Positions 42,240 to 48,742 of a stretch of 48,742 bases of DNA are shown one piece after another. Source of the DNA: Clostridia bacterium. Its GTDB lineage: Bacteria > Bacillota > Clostridia > Lachnospirales > Lachnospiraceae. Both the position numbers and the translations under genes were made by a program. The stretch is from the NCBI GenBank assembly GCA_003252135.1, contig QKDK01000241.1, positions 1 to 48,742 on the forward strand, read 5' to 3'. Position 1 is the first letter of the stretch. Each line of letters starts with the position of its first letter. The notes beneath the pieces were generated by a model, which searched no databases, had not been told where the DNA came from, and was given only the letters and a program-made list of their open reading frames with translations.

Positions 42240-43547
42240 TCAGCCAATCGCATTGAATGCTTCTGTCAGATCCTCAAGAATGTCCTCTATATTCTCGCAT
42301 CCGACCGAAAGTCGGATCGTATTAGGTTTGATTCCCTGCTCCTCCATCTCTTTCACGTTCAACTGAGAATGTGTGGTGGAAGCCGGATGGATAACAAGGG
42401 ATTTCACATCTGCCACATTGGCAAGCAGCGAAAAAAGCTCCAGTTCATCAATAAATGCTTTTGCCTTTTTTTCATCTCCTTTGATCTCAAAAGTAAAAAT
42501 CGAGCCGCCGCCCTTTGGCAGATATTTTTTATAAAGCCTTTGCTGTTCTTCATCTTTTGTGACTGACGGATGATGCACTGCCTCTACCTGCGGATGGTTT
42601 TGCAGAAATTCTGCGACCCTTAATGCATTATAGACATGACGCTCCACACGAAGCGATAATGTCTCCAATCCCTGCAGGAACAAAAAGGCATGCAGCGGCG
42701 CTACCGTAGCCCCGGTATCACGCAGCAGAATCGCACGGATTCTGGTAACAAAGGCTGCTGCTCCTACGGCCATTGTAAAACTGATTCCATGGTATGCCGG
42801 TTCCGGCTCTGTCAGCTGCGAAAATCTGCCCGAAGCCTCCCAGTCAAATTTCCCGCTGTCAATGATCACTCCACCGATTGCCACTCCGTGTCCGCCAATG
42901 AATTTTGTAGCTGAATGAACAACGATGTCAGCACCGTAAGAAATCGGCTTCACAAGATATGGCGTAGCAAAGGTATTATCGATCACGAGAGGAAGTCCAT
43001 GTCTGTGTGCTAACTCTGCGATCTTCTCAATATCGGCAATGTCTGAATTCGGATTTCCAAGAGTCTCTATATAAACGGCTTTTGTATTTGCATTGATTGC
43101 TGCTTCTATGGCAGTAAAATCTGCCGGGTCAATAAAAGTCGTACGAATGCCATAAGCCGGCAGTGTATTGGCAAGAAGATTATAGGTTCCGCCATATATG
43201 TTCCGTGCCGCAACGATCTCATCTCCCTGTTTTGCAAGATTCATGATGGTATAAAAAATTGCCGCCGCTCCTGATGCTGTAGCAAGTGCTGCCACACCTC
43301 CTTCAAGCGCTGCCATGCGCTTCTCAAATACATCTTCAGTCGGATTTGTCAGTCTCCCGTATATATTTCCTGCATCTGACAGGTTGAACCGTGCTGCAGC
43401 ATGGTCACTGTTCTTAAATACATAGGATGATGTCTGGTATATCGGGACTGCTCTTGCATCAGTTGCCGGATCCGGCGATTCCTGTCCGACATGCAGCTGT
43501 AATGTTTCAAATTTAAAATTTCTCTTATCTCTTGTTTTTTTACTCAT
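42240..43547 (-). CDS. metY: O-acetylhomoserine aminocarboxypropyltransferase (sulfhydrylase)
   Basis: A 435-residue Cys/Met metabolism PLP enzyme. It has YGRLTNPTEDVFEKRMAALEGG, ASGAAAIFYTIMNLA, VIDNTFATPYLVKPISYGADIVVHSATKFIGGHG with the PLP Lys in SATK, and the MetY-type long C-terminal region. It makes homocysteine from O-acetylhomoserine and sulfide. It follows the Rrf2 regulator by 36 bp and so is the last gene of the nifS-nifU-rrf2-metY run. Confidence 0.93.
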   Translation of the reverse strand: MSKKTRDKRNFKFETLQLHVGQESPDPATDARAVPIYQTSSYVFKNSDHAAARFNLSDAGNIYGRLTNPTEDVFEKRMAALEGGVAALATASGAAAIFYTIMNLAKQGDEIVAARNIYGGTYNLLANTLPAYGIRTTFIDPADFTAIEAAINANTKAVYIETLGNPNSDIADIEKIAELAHRHGLPLVIDNTFATPYLVKPISYGADIVVHSATKFIGGHGVAIGGVIIDSGKFDWEASGRFSQLTEPEPAYHGISFTMAVGAAAFVTRIRAILLRDTGATVAPLHAFLFLQGLETLSLRVERHVYNALRVAEFLQNHPQVEAVHHPSVTKDEEQQRLYKKYLPKGGGSIFTFEIKGDEKKAKAFIDELELFSLLANVADVKSLVIHPASTTHSQLNVKEMEEQGIKPNTIRLSVGCENIEDILEDLTEAFNAIG

Positions 43548-43583
43548 CTGTTTCTTCCCTTTCCAAAATGTACCGACGCTCTG

Positions 43584-44033
43584 TCAGATTACATAATTGT
43601 CAGCATTTCCCTTTTCCCATTCTATCAGATCTTCCAGCGTAACTGTATCAACAACGCTTCTGATTGCCTCATCAAGTTTTTTCCATAATATCAAAGTTGA
43701 ACAGTTTCCCTGTCTCTTGCATTCGTTGACCTCATCCTCCAGACATGCAACAGGAGCCAGACTGCCTTCAATGACACGCAGTATATTACCGACGGTATAC
43801 TGTGACGGTTCTTTTGTGAGACGATAGCCTCCCTGCGCTCCGCGGATGCTCTTCACATACCCGGCTTTGTTCAGGCCCGATATGATCTGCTCCAGATACT
43901 TATCGGAAATATCCTGCCTTTCAGAAATATCACGTATTCTGACCAGTTCGCCTCCATTGCCGTGATCACTGCTGTGCATTGCAAGATCGATCATTAAACG
44001 TAATGCATATCTGCCCTTCGTTGAAATCTTCAT
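43584..44033 (-). CDS. Rrf2-family regulator, IscR-like
   Basis: A 149-residue DNA-binding protein. It begins MKISTKGRYALRLMIDLA, has a winged HTH with ISERQDISDKYLEQIISGLNKAGYVKSIRGAQGGYRL, and keeps three cysteines in ACLEDEVNECKRQGNCST (spacings 8 and 6). Those cysteines match the Fe-S ligands of IscR-type members, in contrast to CymR, which lacks them. It lies 22 bp after nifU, so it is probably part of the operon it controls. Candidate target sites lie at 45784-45806 and 46850-46875. Confidence 0.92.
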   Translation of the reverse strand: MKISTKGRYALRLMIDLAMHSSDHGNGGELVRIRDISERQDISDKYLEQIISGLNKAGYVKSIRGAQGGYRLTKEPSQYTVGNILRVIEGSLAPVACLEDEVNECKRQGNCSTLILWKKLDEAIRSVVDTVTLEDLIEWEKGNADNYVI

Positions 44034-44055
44034 ACCCTAGCTCCTTCGTATTCTA

Positions 44056-44520
44056 TTAATAAGAAACCACGTTTCGATCCTCATCATCTTCCTGCTTATG
44101 CTCGTCTTCGTGAATATCACTTTTAGGCTTCTTCAATCCTTTAATTTCAATATTGTTCTTTTCTGCATAATCCCAGAGAGCGGCATGTATTGCTTCCTCT
44201 GCCAGAAGAGAGCAGTGTATCTTTACAGGCGGAAGACCGTCCAGTGCTTCCATAACTGCGACATTGGTCACTTCCAATGCCTCCTGAATATTTTTCCCTT
44301 TGACAAGTTCTGTTGCCATACTGCTCGTGGCAACAGCTGCACCGCAGCCAAATGTCTTGAACTTACAGTCTCGTATTACCTGGTCTTCATCTATATCAAG
44401 ATAGATCCGCATGATATCACCGCATTTTGCATTGCCGACAGTACCGACTCCGCTTGCACCTTCTATCTCTCCGACATTTCTCGGATGTTCAAAATGATCC
44501 ATTACCTTTTCACTATACAT
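44056..44520 (-). CDS. nifU: Fe-S cluster scaffold protein, NifU/IscU type
   Basis: A 154-residue IscU-like scaffold. It begins MYSEKVMDHFEHPRNVGEIEGASG, with the three cluster cysteines in NAKCGDIM, TFGCGAAVATSSM and KIHCSLLAEEAI. The last about 20 residues are an acidic Asp/Glu/Lys tail not present in classical IscU. It receives sulfur from the NifS-type desulfurase encoded just upstream. The ATG at 44520 has GGAGG upstream; the start at 44532 overlaps it. Confidence 0.93.
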   Translation of the reverse strand: MYSEKVMDHFEHPRNVGEIEGASGVGTVGNAKCGDIMRIYLDIDEDQVIRDCKFKTFGCGAAVATSSMATELVKGKNIQEALEVTNVAVMEALDGLPPVKIHCSLLAEEAIHAALWDYAEKNNIEIKGLKKPKSDIHEDEHKQEDDEDRNVVSY

Positions 44521-44560
44521 TGTTTCCTCCATTTCCGCGCTGTCTGACGCGTATCAACAT
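44521..44560 (-). repeat. Short diverged leader element before nifU
   Basis: On the plus strand CCATTTCCGCGCTGTCTGACGCGTATCAA aligns in order with the 5' part of the tsaB/whiA element. It keeps the stem next to the ribosome binding site by CGCG/CGCG instead of TGCGC/GCGCA. It provides GCGGAAATGGAGG for nifU. Confidence 0.6.
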
Positions 44561-44570
44561 TTCCGGCTGC

Positions 44571-45767
44571 TCACATTTCTTTACCGCTTTTTACAAAATC
44601 CTCGTAGAGCGGTGACATACTGCGCAGTCTGTCAACAATTTTTTTAACTTCATCAACCACATAATCTATGTCTTCTTTTGTTGTTTCTTCTGAAAGTGTC
44701 AGTCTGAGCGACCCGTGTGCAATCTCATGCAAAAGTCCGATAGCCAGAAGAACATGCGACGGATCAAGCGAACCCGATGTGCAGGCCGATCCCGAAGAAG
44801 CACAGATGCCTTTGTTATCAAGCATAATCAGCAGGGATTCGCCCTCGATGAACCTGAAACAGAAATTTGTGTTGTTCGGGAGTCTGTCAGTCCTGTGTCC
44901 GTTCAGCCTTGCATAGGGAACTTCCTTTAGAATCCGTTCTATCGTATAATCTCGCAGTGCTGTGATTTTTTCTGCATTTTCAACCATTACTTTTGCGGCA
45001 ATCTCTGTTGCTTTTGCAAATCCGACAATACCCGGAACATTATGTGTTCCTGCACGTCTGTTTCTCTCCTGAGACCCTCCATGGATAAAGGGACCAATCT
45101 TTACACCTTCTCTGATGTACAAGATCCCGACTCCTTTTGGCCCGTGAATCTTATGTCCGCTGGCGCTCAGCATGTCTATGGAGAGTTCATTGACATTGAT
45201 CGGTAAATGTCCGTATGCCTGAACAGCATCGGTATGGAACAGAATTCCTTTTTCTTTTGCCAGTTCACCGATCTCCCTGACTGGCTGTATGGTGCCGATC
45301 TCATTATTGGCAAACATGACTGATATCAGCGTCGTGGTAGGGCGGATTGCTTTTTTTAGTTCATCCATTCTGATCACTCCGTTTTCATCGACGCCGATAT
45401 AGCTGACTTCAAAGCCATTCTTCTCAAGAAAACTGCAGGTATGCAGCACCGCATGGTGCTCGATCACGGAAGTGATGATATGATTGCCTTTGCTTTTGTT
45501 CGCATAAGCGGCTGCTTTGATGGCCCAGTTGTCTGATTCGCTGCCTCCGCTGGTAAAATAAACTTCTTTTGCCTTGGCACCCAGGAAATCAGCCACTGTG
45601 TCCCTGGCCTGGTCCACTGCTTTTGTGCTGATACCGGCAAATGAATATATGCTGGAAGGGTTTCCGTAATACTCCTGCAGAAAGGGCATCATATAAGCCA
45701 AGACCTCCGGTTTCACTGCCGTGGTTGCTGCATTGTCCAAATAAATCATCTTTTTGTCTGTACTCAT
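44571..45767 (-). CDS. nifS: Cysteine desulfurase (NifS/IscS type)
   Basis: A 398-residue aminotransferase class V enzyme. It has MIYLDNAATTAVKPEVL, GNPSSIYSFAG, SASGHKIHGPKGVGILYIR with the PLP Lys in the HK pair, RRAGTHNVPGI, and the catalytic Cys loop SSGSACTSGSLDPSHVL. It takes sulfur from cysteine for cluster assembly on NifU. The start at 45767 follows GGAG by 5 bp; the longer frame to 45827 is unlikely. Promoter: TTGACA at 45841-45846, TATATA at 45818-45823. Confidence 0.95.
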   Translation of the reverse strand: MSTDKKMIYLDNAATTAVKPEVLAYMMPFLQEYYGNPSSIYSFAGISTKAVDQARDTVADFLGAKAKEVYFTSGGSESDNWAIKAAAYANKSKGNHIITSVIEHHAVLHTCSFLEKNGFEVSYIGVDENGVIRMDELKKAIRPTTTLISVMFANNEIGTIQPVREIGELAKEKGILFHTDAVQAYGHLPINVNELSIDMLSASGHKIHGPKGVGILYIREGVKIGPFIHGGSQERNRRAGTHNVPGIVGFAKATEIAAKVMVENAEKITALRDYTIERILKEVPYARLNGHRTDRLPNNTNFCFRFIEGESLLIMLDNKGICASSGSACTSGSLDPSHVLLAIGLLHEIAHGSLRLTLSEETTKEDIDYVVDEVKKIVDRLRSMSPLYEDFVKSGKEM

Positions 45768-45783
45768 ACACACTCCATTTCTA

Positions 45784-45806
45784 CTATTCCTAGTTATTCG
45801 ATATGA
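45784..45806. promoter_or_regulatory. Candidate Rrf2 operator downstream of the nifS start point
   Basis: CTATTC-TA-TTATT-G-TATGA aligns with 46850-46875 on the opposite strand of cysK's promoter (about 18 of 23 positions with two gaps). Both sites lie immediately after the expected transcription start. This would block RNA polymerase when the regulator is bound. Confidence 0.5.
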
Positions 45807-45817
45807 TTTATATGTAT

Positions 45818-45846
45818 TATATAACACGATTTTTTTGCTATGTCAA
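45818..45846 (-). promoter_or_regulatory. Promoter of nifS-nifU-rrf2-metY
   Basis: On the minus strand TTGACA (45841-45846), 17 bp, TATATA (45818-45823); an alternative TATAAT at 45816-45821 has a 19-bp spacer. Confidence 0.75.
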
Positions 45847-45855
45847 GCAAAGAGT

Positions 45856-46788
45856 TTAATCAGCATACAAAGGTGTCGACAGATACCGTTCTCCAGTATC
45901 AGGAAGAATAACAACAAACGTCCTGCCTTCATTCTCCGGTCTTTGTGCCAGCAGTTTCGCCGCATGGAGCGCTGCCCCGGAAGAAATACCGATCAGAATT
46001 CCCTCTGCTCTGGCAAATGCACGACCCGTTGCAAAAGCATCATCATTCTCAATGGTAATAATCTCATCGCATACAGATCGGTTCAGTGTATCCGGCACAA
46101 AACCTGCACCGATTCCCTGAATCTTATGAGAACCGGCCACACCTTTGGTCAGGACCGGAGATCCTGCCGGTTCCACACCGATTACTTTTACGCTTTCTTT
46201 CTGTTCTTTCAGATAAGCACCGGTTCCGGAAATCGTTCCGCCGGTTCCGATGCCTGCCACCAGTATGTCCACTTCTCCGTCTGTATCACGCCAGATTTCA
46301 GGTCCTGTCGTTCTTTTATGCATTGCCGGATTGGCCGGGTTATTGAACTGTCCCGGAATAAATGAACTCGGAATGCCTGCCGCAAGTTCTTCTGCTTTCT
46401 CAATCGCACCGGACATCCCTTTTGCACCTTCTGTCAGCACGAGCTCTGCGCCATACGCCTTCAGCAGATTTCTACGTTCGACACTCATTGTCTCTGGCAT
46501 GGTCAGGATAATTTTGTAACCTCTGGCAGCCGCGATGGATGCCAGACCTATTCCTGTATTTCCGCTTGTCGGTTCGATAATAACAGAACCCTGTTTCAGC
46601 AGTCCTTTTGCCTGTGCATCCTCTATCATCGCCAGTGCAATTCTGTCTTTTACACTTCCAGCCGGATTAAAATATTCAAGTTTTACCAATATCTTCGCCT
46701 TTAGCTGATATAAATCCTCAAAATTTTTAGCCTCCATCAGTGGTGTATTTCCTATTAATTCTGTCATGCTGTTATATACTTTTCCCAT
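45856..46788 (-). CDS. cysK: Cysteine synthase A
   Basis: A 310-residue PLP enzyme. [18 protein letters not shown] holds the PLP Lys, and [26 protein letters not shown] and [10 protein letters not shown] are all CysK signatures. It forms cysteine from O-acetylserine and sulfide. Because the NifS desulfurase downstream consumes cysteine, this gene supplies that substrate. It has its own promoter. AAAGG lies 9 bp before the ATG. Confidence 0.94.
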   Translation of the reverse strand: MGKVYNSMTELIGNTPLMEAKNFEDLYQLKAKILVKLEYFNPAGSVKDRIALAMIEDAQAKGLLKQGSVIIEPTSGNTGIGLASIAAARGYKIILTMPETMSVERRNLLKAYGAELVLTEGAKGMSGAIEKAEELAAGIPSSFIPGQFNNPANPAMHKRTTGPEIWRDTDGEVDILVAGIGTGGTISGTGAYLKEQKESVKVIGVEPAGSPVLTKGVAGSHKIQGIGAGFVPDTLNRSVCDEIITIENDDAFATGRAFARAEGILIGISSGAALHAAKLLAQRPENEGRTFVVILPDTGERYLSTPLYAD

Positions 46789-46849
46789 ATTTCATATCCT
46801 TTCTCTTTCATGATAATCTATGCCTGCAATAAGCATTGGTGTTTTATTT

Positions 46850-46875
46850 CATACTAATAAAGTATGAATAGTATG
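46850..46875. promoter_or_regulatory. Candidate Rrf2 operator in the cysK leader
   Basis: CATACT-AATAA-AGTATG is a perfect palindrome, followed by AATAGTATG. It lies directly downstream of the cysK transcription start and resembles 45784-45806. Confidence 0.55.
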
Positions 46876-46889
46876 TTTTCTATAATTCT

Positions 46890-46918
46890 TTTATACACCA
46901 TTTTACCCATGGTGTCAA
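46890..46918 (-). promoter_or_regulatory. Promoter of cysK
   Basis: On the minus strand TTGACA (46913-46918), 17 bp, TATAAA (46890-46895), about 100 bp before the ATG. The gap from 46919 to 47078 holds only a 16-bp tandem repeat and the EAL gene terminator. Confidence 0.85.
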
Positions 46919-46944
46919 TCTTTTCGTGATTTTTTTACCGGGTT

Positions 46945-47001
46945 GATTATCTGACGGGCTGATTAGCTAACGGACCGATTATCCGACGGGCTGATTGTCA
47001 G
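46945..47001. repeat. 16-bp tandem repeat, about 3.5 copies
   Basis: The units GATTATCTGACGGGCT (46945-46960), GATTAGCTAACGGACC (46961-46976), GATTATCCGACGGGCT (46977-46992) and a partial GATTGTCAG follow each other head to tail. They are non-coding on both strands. Confidence 0.8.
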
Positions 47002-47078
47002 TCCTGGCTGTCCTTGTCAGTACTGACTGCATATAGTAAACTTGCGTTGTACAGTACCTATGCTCCAGGTGCACACCT

Positions 47079-47108
47079 AAAAAAATGCCAGCTGTATCAG
47101 CCGGCATT
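47079..47108 (-). terminator. Terminator overlapping the end of the EAL gene
   Basis: Arms at 47084-47094 and 47098-47108 (AATGCC...GGCATT with one mismatch), followed by seven T on the minus strand. The TGA stop codon lies in the stem. Confidence 0.88.
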
Positions 47109-48443
47109 TTCTTCAACTCTCAATTCGTGCTCCAGAAGGATATTTATTTCATCGACCGGAAGCGGTCTCGCATAATAATAACCCTGAATGGAATCGCATT
47201 CACTTTCACGTAAAAAATCATATTGTTCTTTTGTCTCAACACCTTCTGCAACCACCTTGAGCCCCATATTATGCGCGAGCAGAATAATTGCTTTATAGAT
47301 GTACCCTTCTCCATCCCTGACAATGGTATCGATAAATTCTTTATCTATCTTTAGTATATCAAAGGGCAGCTTATGAAGGTTTGTCAGGGAAGAATACCCT
47401 GTACCAAAGTCATCCATAGCTATGCTTATTCCCTGTGCATGTATCTCTTCCAGACTTTTTGATGCTTTTTCAAGATTACGCATGATAGCAGTTTCTGTAA
47501 CCTCTATTTCAAAATTCTTCCTTGGTATGCCAGATTCTACTGCCAATCGGCATAGCTGTCTGACTGTCTCAACATCTTCAATTACATGGCCTGATACATT
47601 GACCGCAACTTTCAGATCTGTATACCCTTTTTTCTGCCAGATCATCAGCTGTTGTGCTGCGGATCGGAGTACGATCATGGTTATAGGCAGAATATGCCCG
47701 GTGTTTTCCGCAATCGGTATAAACTCCATTGGTGAGATAAACCCTCGTTCACTATGCTTCCATCGTATCAGGGCTTCTACGCAGACCAGCTTACCGCTTT
47801 TCTGGTCGATCTGCGGCTGATAATACAGTTCAAATTCTTCTTTTTCAATAGCCTCATGCAGAGAGTTCCTCATAAAAATAAAGTTCAGGACCTGCTCCTG
47901 CATATCATGATTAAAGAATTCATACCCATTCTTTCCGTTTTCTTTTCGGTTGAACATCGCAATTTCAGCATTCTGTATCAATTCCTGATATTCTTTTCCA
48001 TGTTCAGGGTAAAGTGCTATGCCAAAGCTTGCGCTGCTATATATTTTCTGCTCGTTATATTCCCATACAGAGTTCATCACCTTGAGAAGCTGCAAAATTT
48101 TGTTTATCAGAAGCTTACTGTCTCCCGGCTGATTGAGCAGAATAGCGAACTGGTTACCATTCAGCCTTGCTGCAATATCCTCACCCGAAACAGCCAATGA
48201 TAGTTTTTGGGCTATGAACTCAAGATATTCATCGCCTGCCTTCTGCCCATACATATCATTGATGTGCTTCATGTTGTCAAGATCAAGACTTACAACCGCA
48301 AAATCAAGTTCTTTCTCAATGGATGCCTGAACATGGGTACGAAACAAATAACGGTTCGGCAGTTTTGTGAGGGCATCATAAAATGCCAGAAACTTATACT
48401 TTTCGTTGCTCTCGTCCAGCTCCTCGTTCATCGTCATAACCAC
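47097..48443 (-). CDS. EAL-domain c-di-GMP phosphodiesterase with degenerate GGDEF (cytoplasmic part)
   Basis: 448 residues from a GTG at 48443: a short coiled coil, a GGDEF domain and an EAL domain. In the GGDEF domain, DLDNMKHINDMYGQKAGDEYL is kept but the signature loop reads NGNQF, so cyclase activity is unlikely. In the EAL domain, VEALIRWKH, MDDFGTGYSSL and DKEFID are intact, so hydrolysis of c-di-GMP to pGpG is expected. In the same frame upstream, 19 codons (KTAIERI...) continue the coiled coil up to a TAG at 48501-48503, beyond which the frame stays open to the window edge. So this is probably the 3' part of a longer membrane protein. Confidence 0.8.
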   Translation of the reverse strand: MVMTMNEELDESNEKYKFLAFYDALTKLPNRYLFRTHVQASIEKELDFAVVSLDLDNMKHINDMYGQKAGDEYLEFIAQKLSLAVSGEDIAARLNGNQFAILLNQPGDSKLLINKILQLLKVMNSVWEYNEQKIYSSASFGIALYPEHGKEYQELIQNAEIAMFNRKENGKNGYEFFNHDMQEQVLNFIFMRNSLHEAIEKEEFELYYQPQIDQKSGKLVCVEALIRWKHSERGFISPMEFIPIAENTGHILPITMIVLRSAAQQLMIWQKKGYTDLKVAVNVSGHVIEDVETVRQLCRLAVESGIPRKNFEIEVTETAIMRNLEKASKSLEEIHAQGISIAMDDFGTGYSSLTNLHKLPFDILKIDKEFIDTIVRDGEGYIYKAIILLAHNMGLKVVAEGVETKEQYDFLRESECDSIQGYYYARPLPVDEINILLEHELRVEENAG

Positions 48444-48500
48444 TTCATAGGCCTCATTAAGCTCCCTGTGACTGAACAGAATCCTCTCGATCGCCGTTTT

Positions 48501-48742
48501 CTAGTCATCCAAAGCTTTTTTAAAGATCGTAAAAAAAATGACTGCTGTAACGATTACATAGAACCAGCCTTTAAATAGCTGAATTTCTGAATAAACCTCT
48601 TTGTTCTTTACAAGAAAAAGAAGCAGTTTATCTGATAATAAAATCCAGGCTCCGCCAATTAATAAGTATGTAAACCCGATACGGAGTGAAGTCAGAAATG
48701 GATTGGTATTTTTTTTAATATCAGAAAATAACTGATTTTCAT
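48501..48742 (-). pseudogene. N-terminal membrane part of the EAL protein, separated by an in-frame TAG
   Basis: 80 codons open to the window edge: LRIGFTYLLIGGAWILLSDK and WFYVIVTAVIFFTIFKKAL are two transmembrane helices with an external loop between them (LLLFLVKNKEVYSEIQLFKG), a known N-terminal module of PAS/GGDEF-type sensors. It runs FKKALDD, TAG, KTAIERILFSHRELNEAYE into the coiled coil of the EAL gene without shifting frame. One base change from CAG, AAG or GAG would explain it. The gene's true start is outside the window. It is either a recent pseudogene, a sequencing error, or a read-through site. Confidence 0.7.

Noticed and set aside
46789-46900. T-box or SAM riboswitch in the cysK leader
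   Set aside because: No TGGNACCGCG T-box sequence and no SAM riboswitch core; a repressor site explains the palindrome.
46945-47001. Considered as a CRISPR array
   Set aside because: Contiguous 16-bp units with no spacer.

Overview
The window looks like a core-genome segment of a low/mid-GC Firmicute of the Lachnospiraceae type (gut Clostridia). The evidence is the gene order uvrC-tdk-hprK-ROK glucokinase-murB-whiA-crh-like-dnaE-pfkA, purine-rich ribosome binding sites, a full t6A set (tsaB, tsaD, tsaE) with rimI, and a cytosolic GH95 fucosidase. This placement is inference from protein families and synteny; I saw no rRNA. Almost every gene is on the minus strand. Only three genes are on the plus strand: the HExxH protein at 10086, msrA at 34335 and a small secreted peptide gene at 40200.

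Region 1 (1-9,900): an oadB-oadG sodium-pump decarboxylase pair with its own promoter and terminator; two tRNA-Ser genes (GGA and UGA); ispD; then tex-tsaE-tsaB-rimI-rnz-(unknown)-tsaD. Region 2 (10,000-24,400): a HExxH/CxxC protein, pfkA, dnaE, a polysaccharide-deacetylase-like membrane protein, and the carbon-control and cell-wall block crh-like, whiA, murB, glucokinase, hprK, tdk, uvrC. Region 3 (24,400-34,200): ftsH, a three-gene MAF/glycosyltransferase cluster, class II aldolase and GH95 fucosidase. Region 4 (34,300-38,700): msrA, an acyl-CoA thioesterase, a DUF4405-like membrane cytochrome and a MutS2-type protein without a Smr domain.

Region 5 (38,700-42,240) is the most unusual part. 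It has a probable structured ncRNA with three tandem -35 hexamers, an orphan membrane protein, a 57-bp near-perfect palindrome, a 51-codon secreted peptide gene absent from ordinary ORF calling, and a 611-residue double HTH-TPR regulator whose 3' end overlaps the peptide gene tail to tail. This resembles an RRNPP-type peptide-pheromone circuit, but of an architecture I do not recognise. Region 6 (42,240-46,800) is a cysteine/Fe-S module, nifS-nifU-rrf2-metY with cysK upstream. Two similar candidate Rrf2 operators lie just downstream of the two promoters. Region 7 is an EAL-domain gene split by an in-frame TAG.

A dispersed leader element also recurs. It ends in a GCRGRAATGRGGAG-like ribosome binding site and appears in front of about ten start codons. 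Two copies (before tsaB and whiA) share 68 bp with only two mismatches and have a covarying hairpin.
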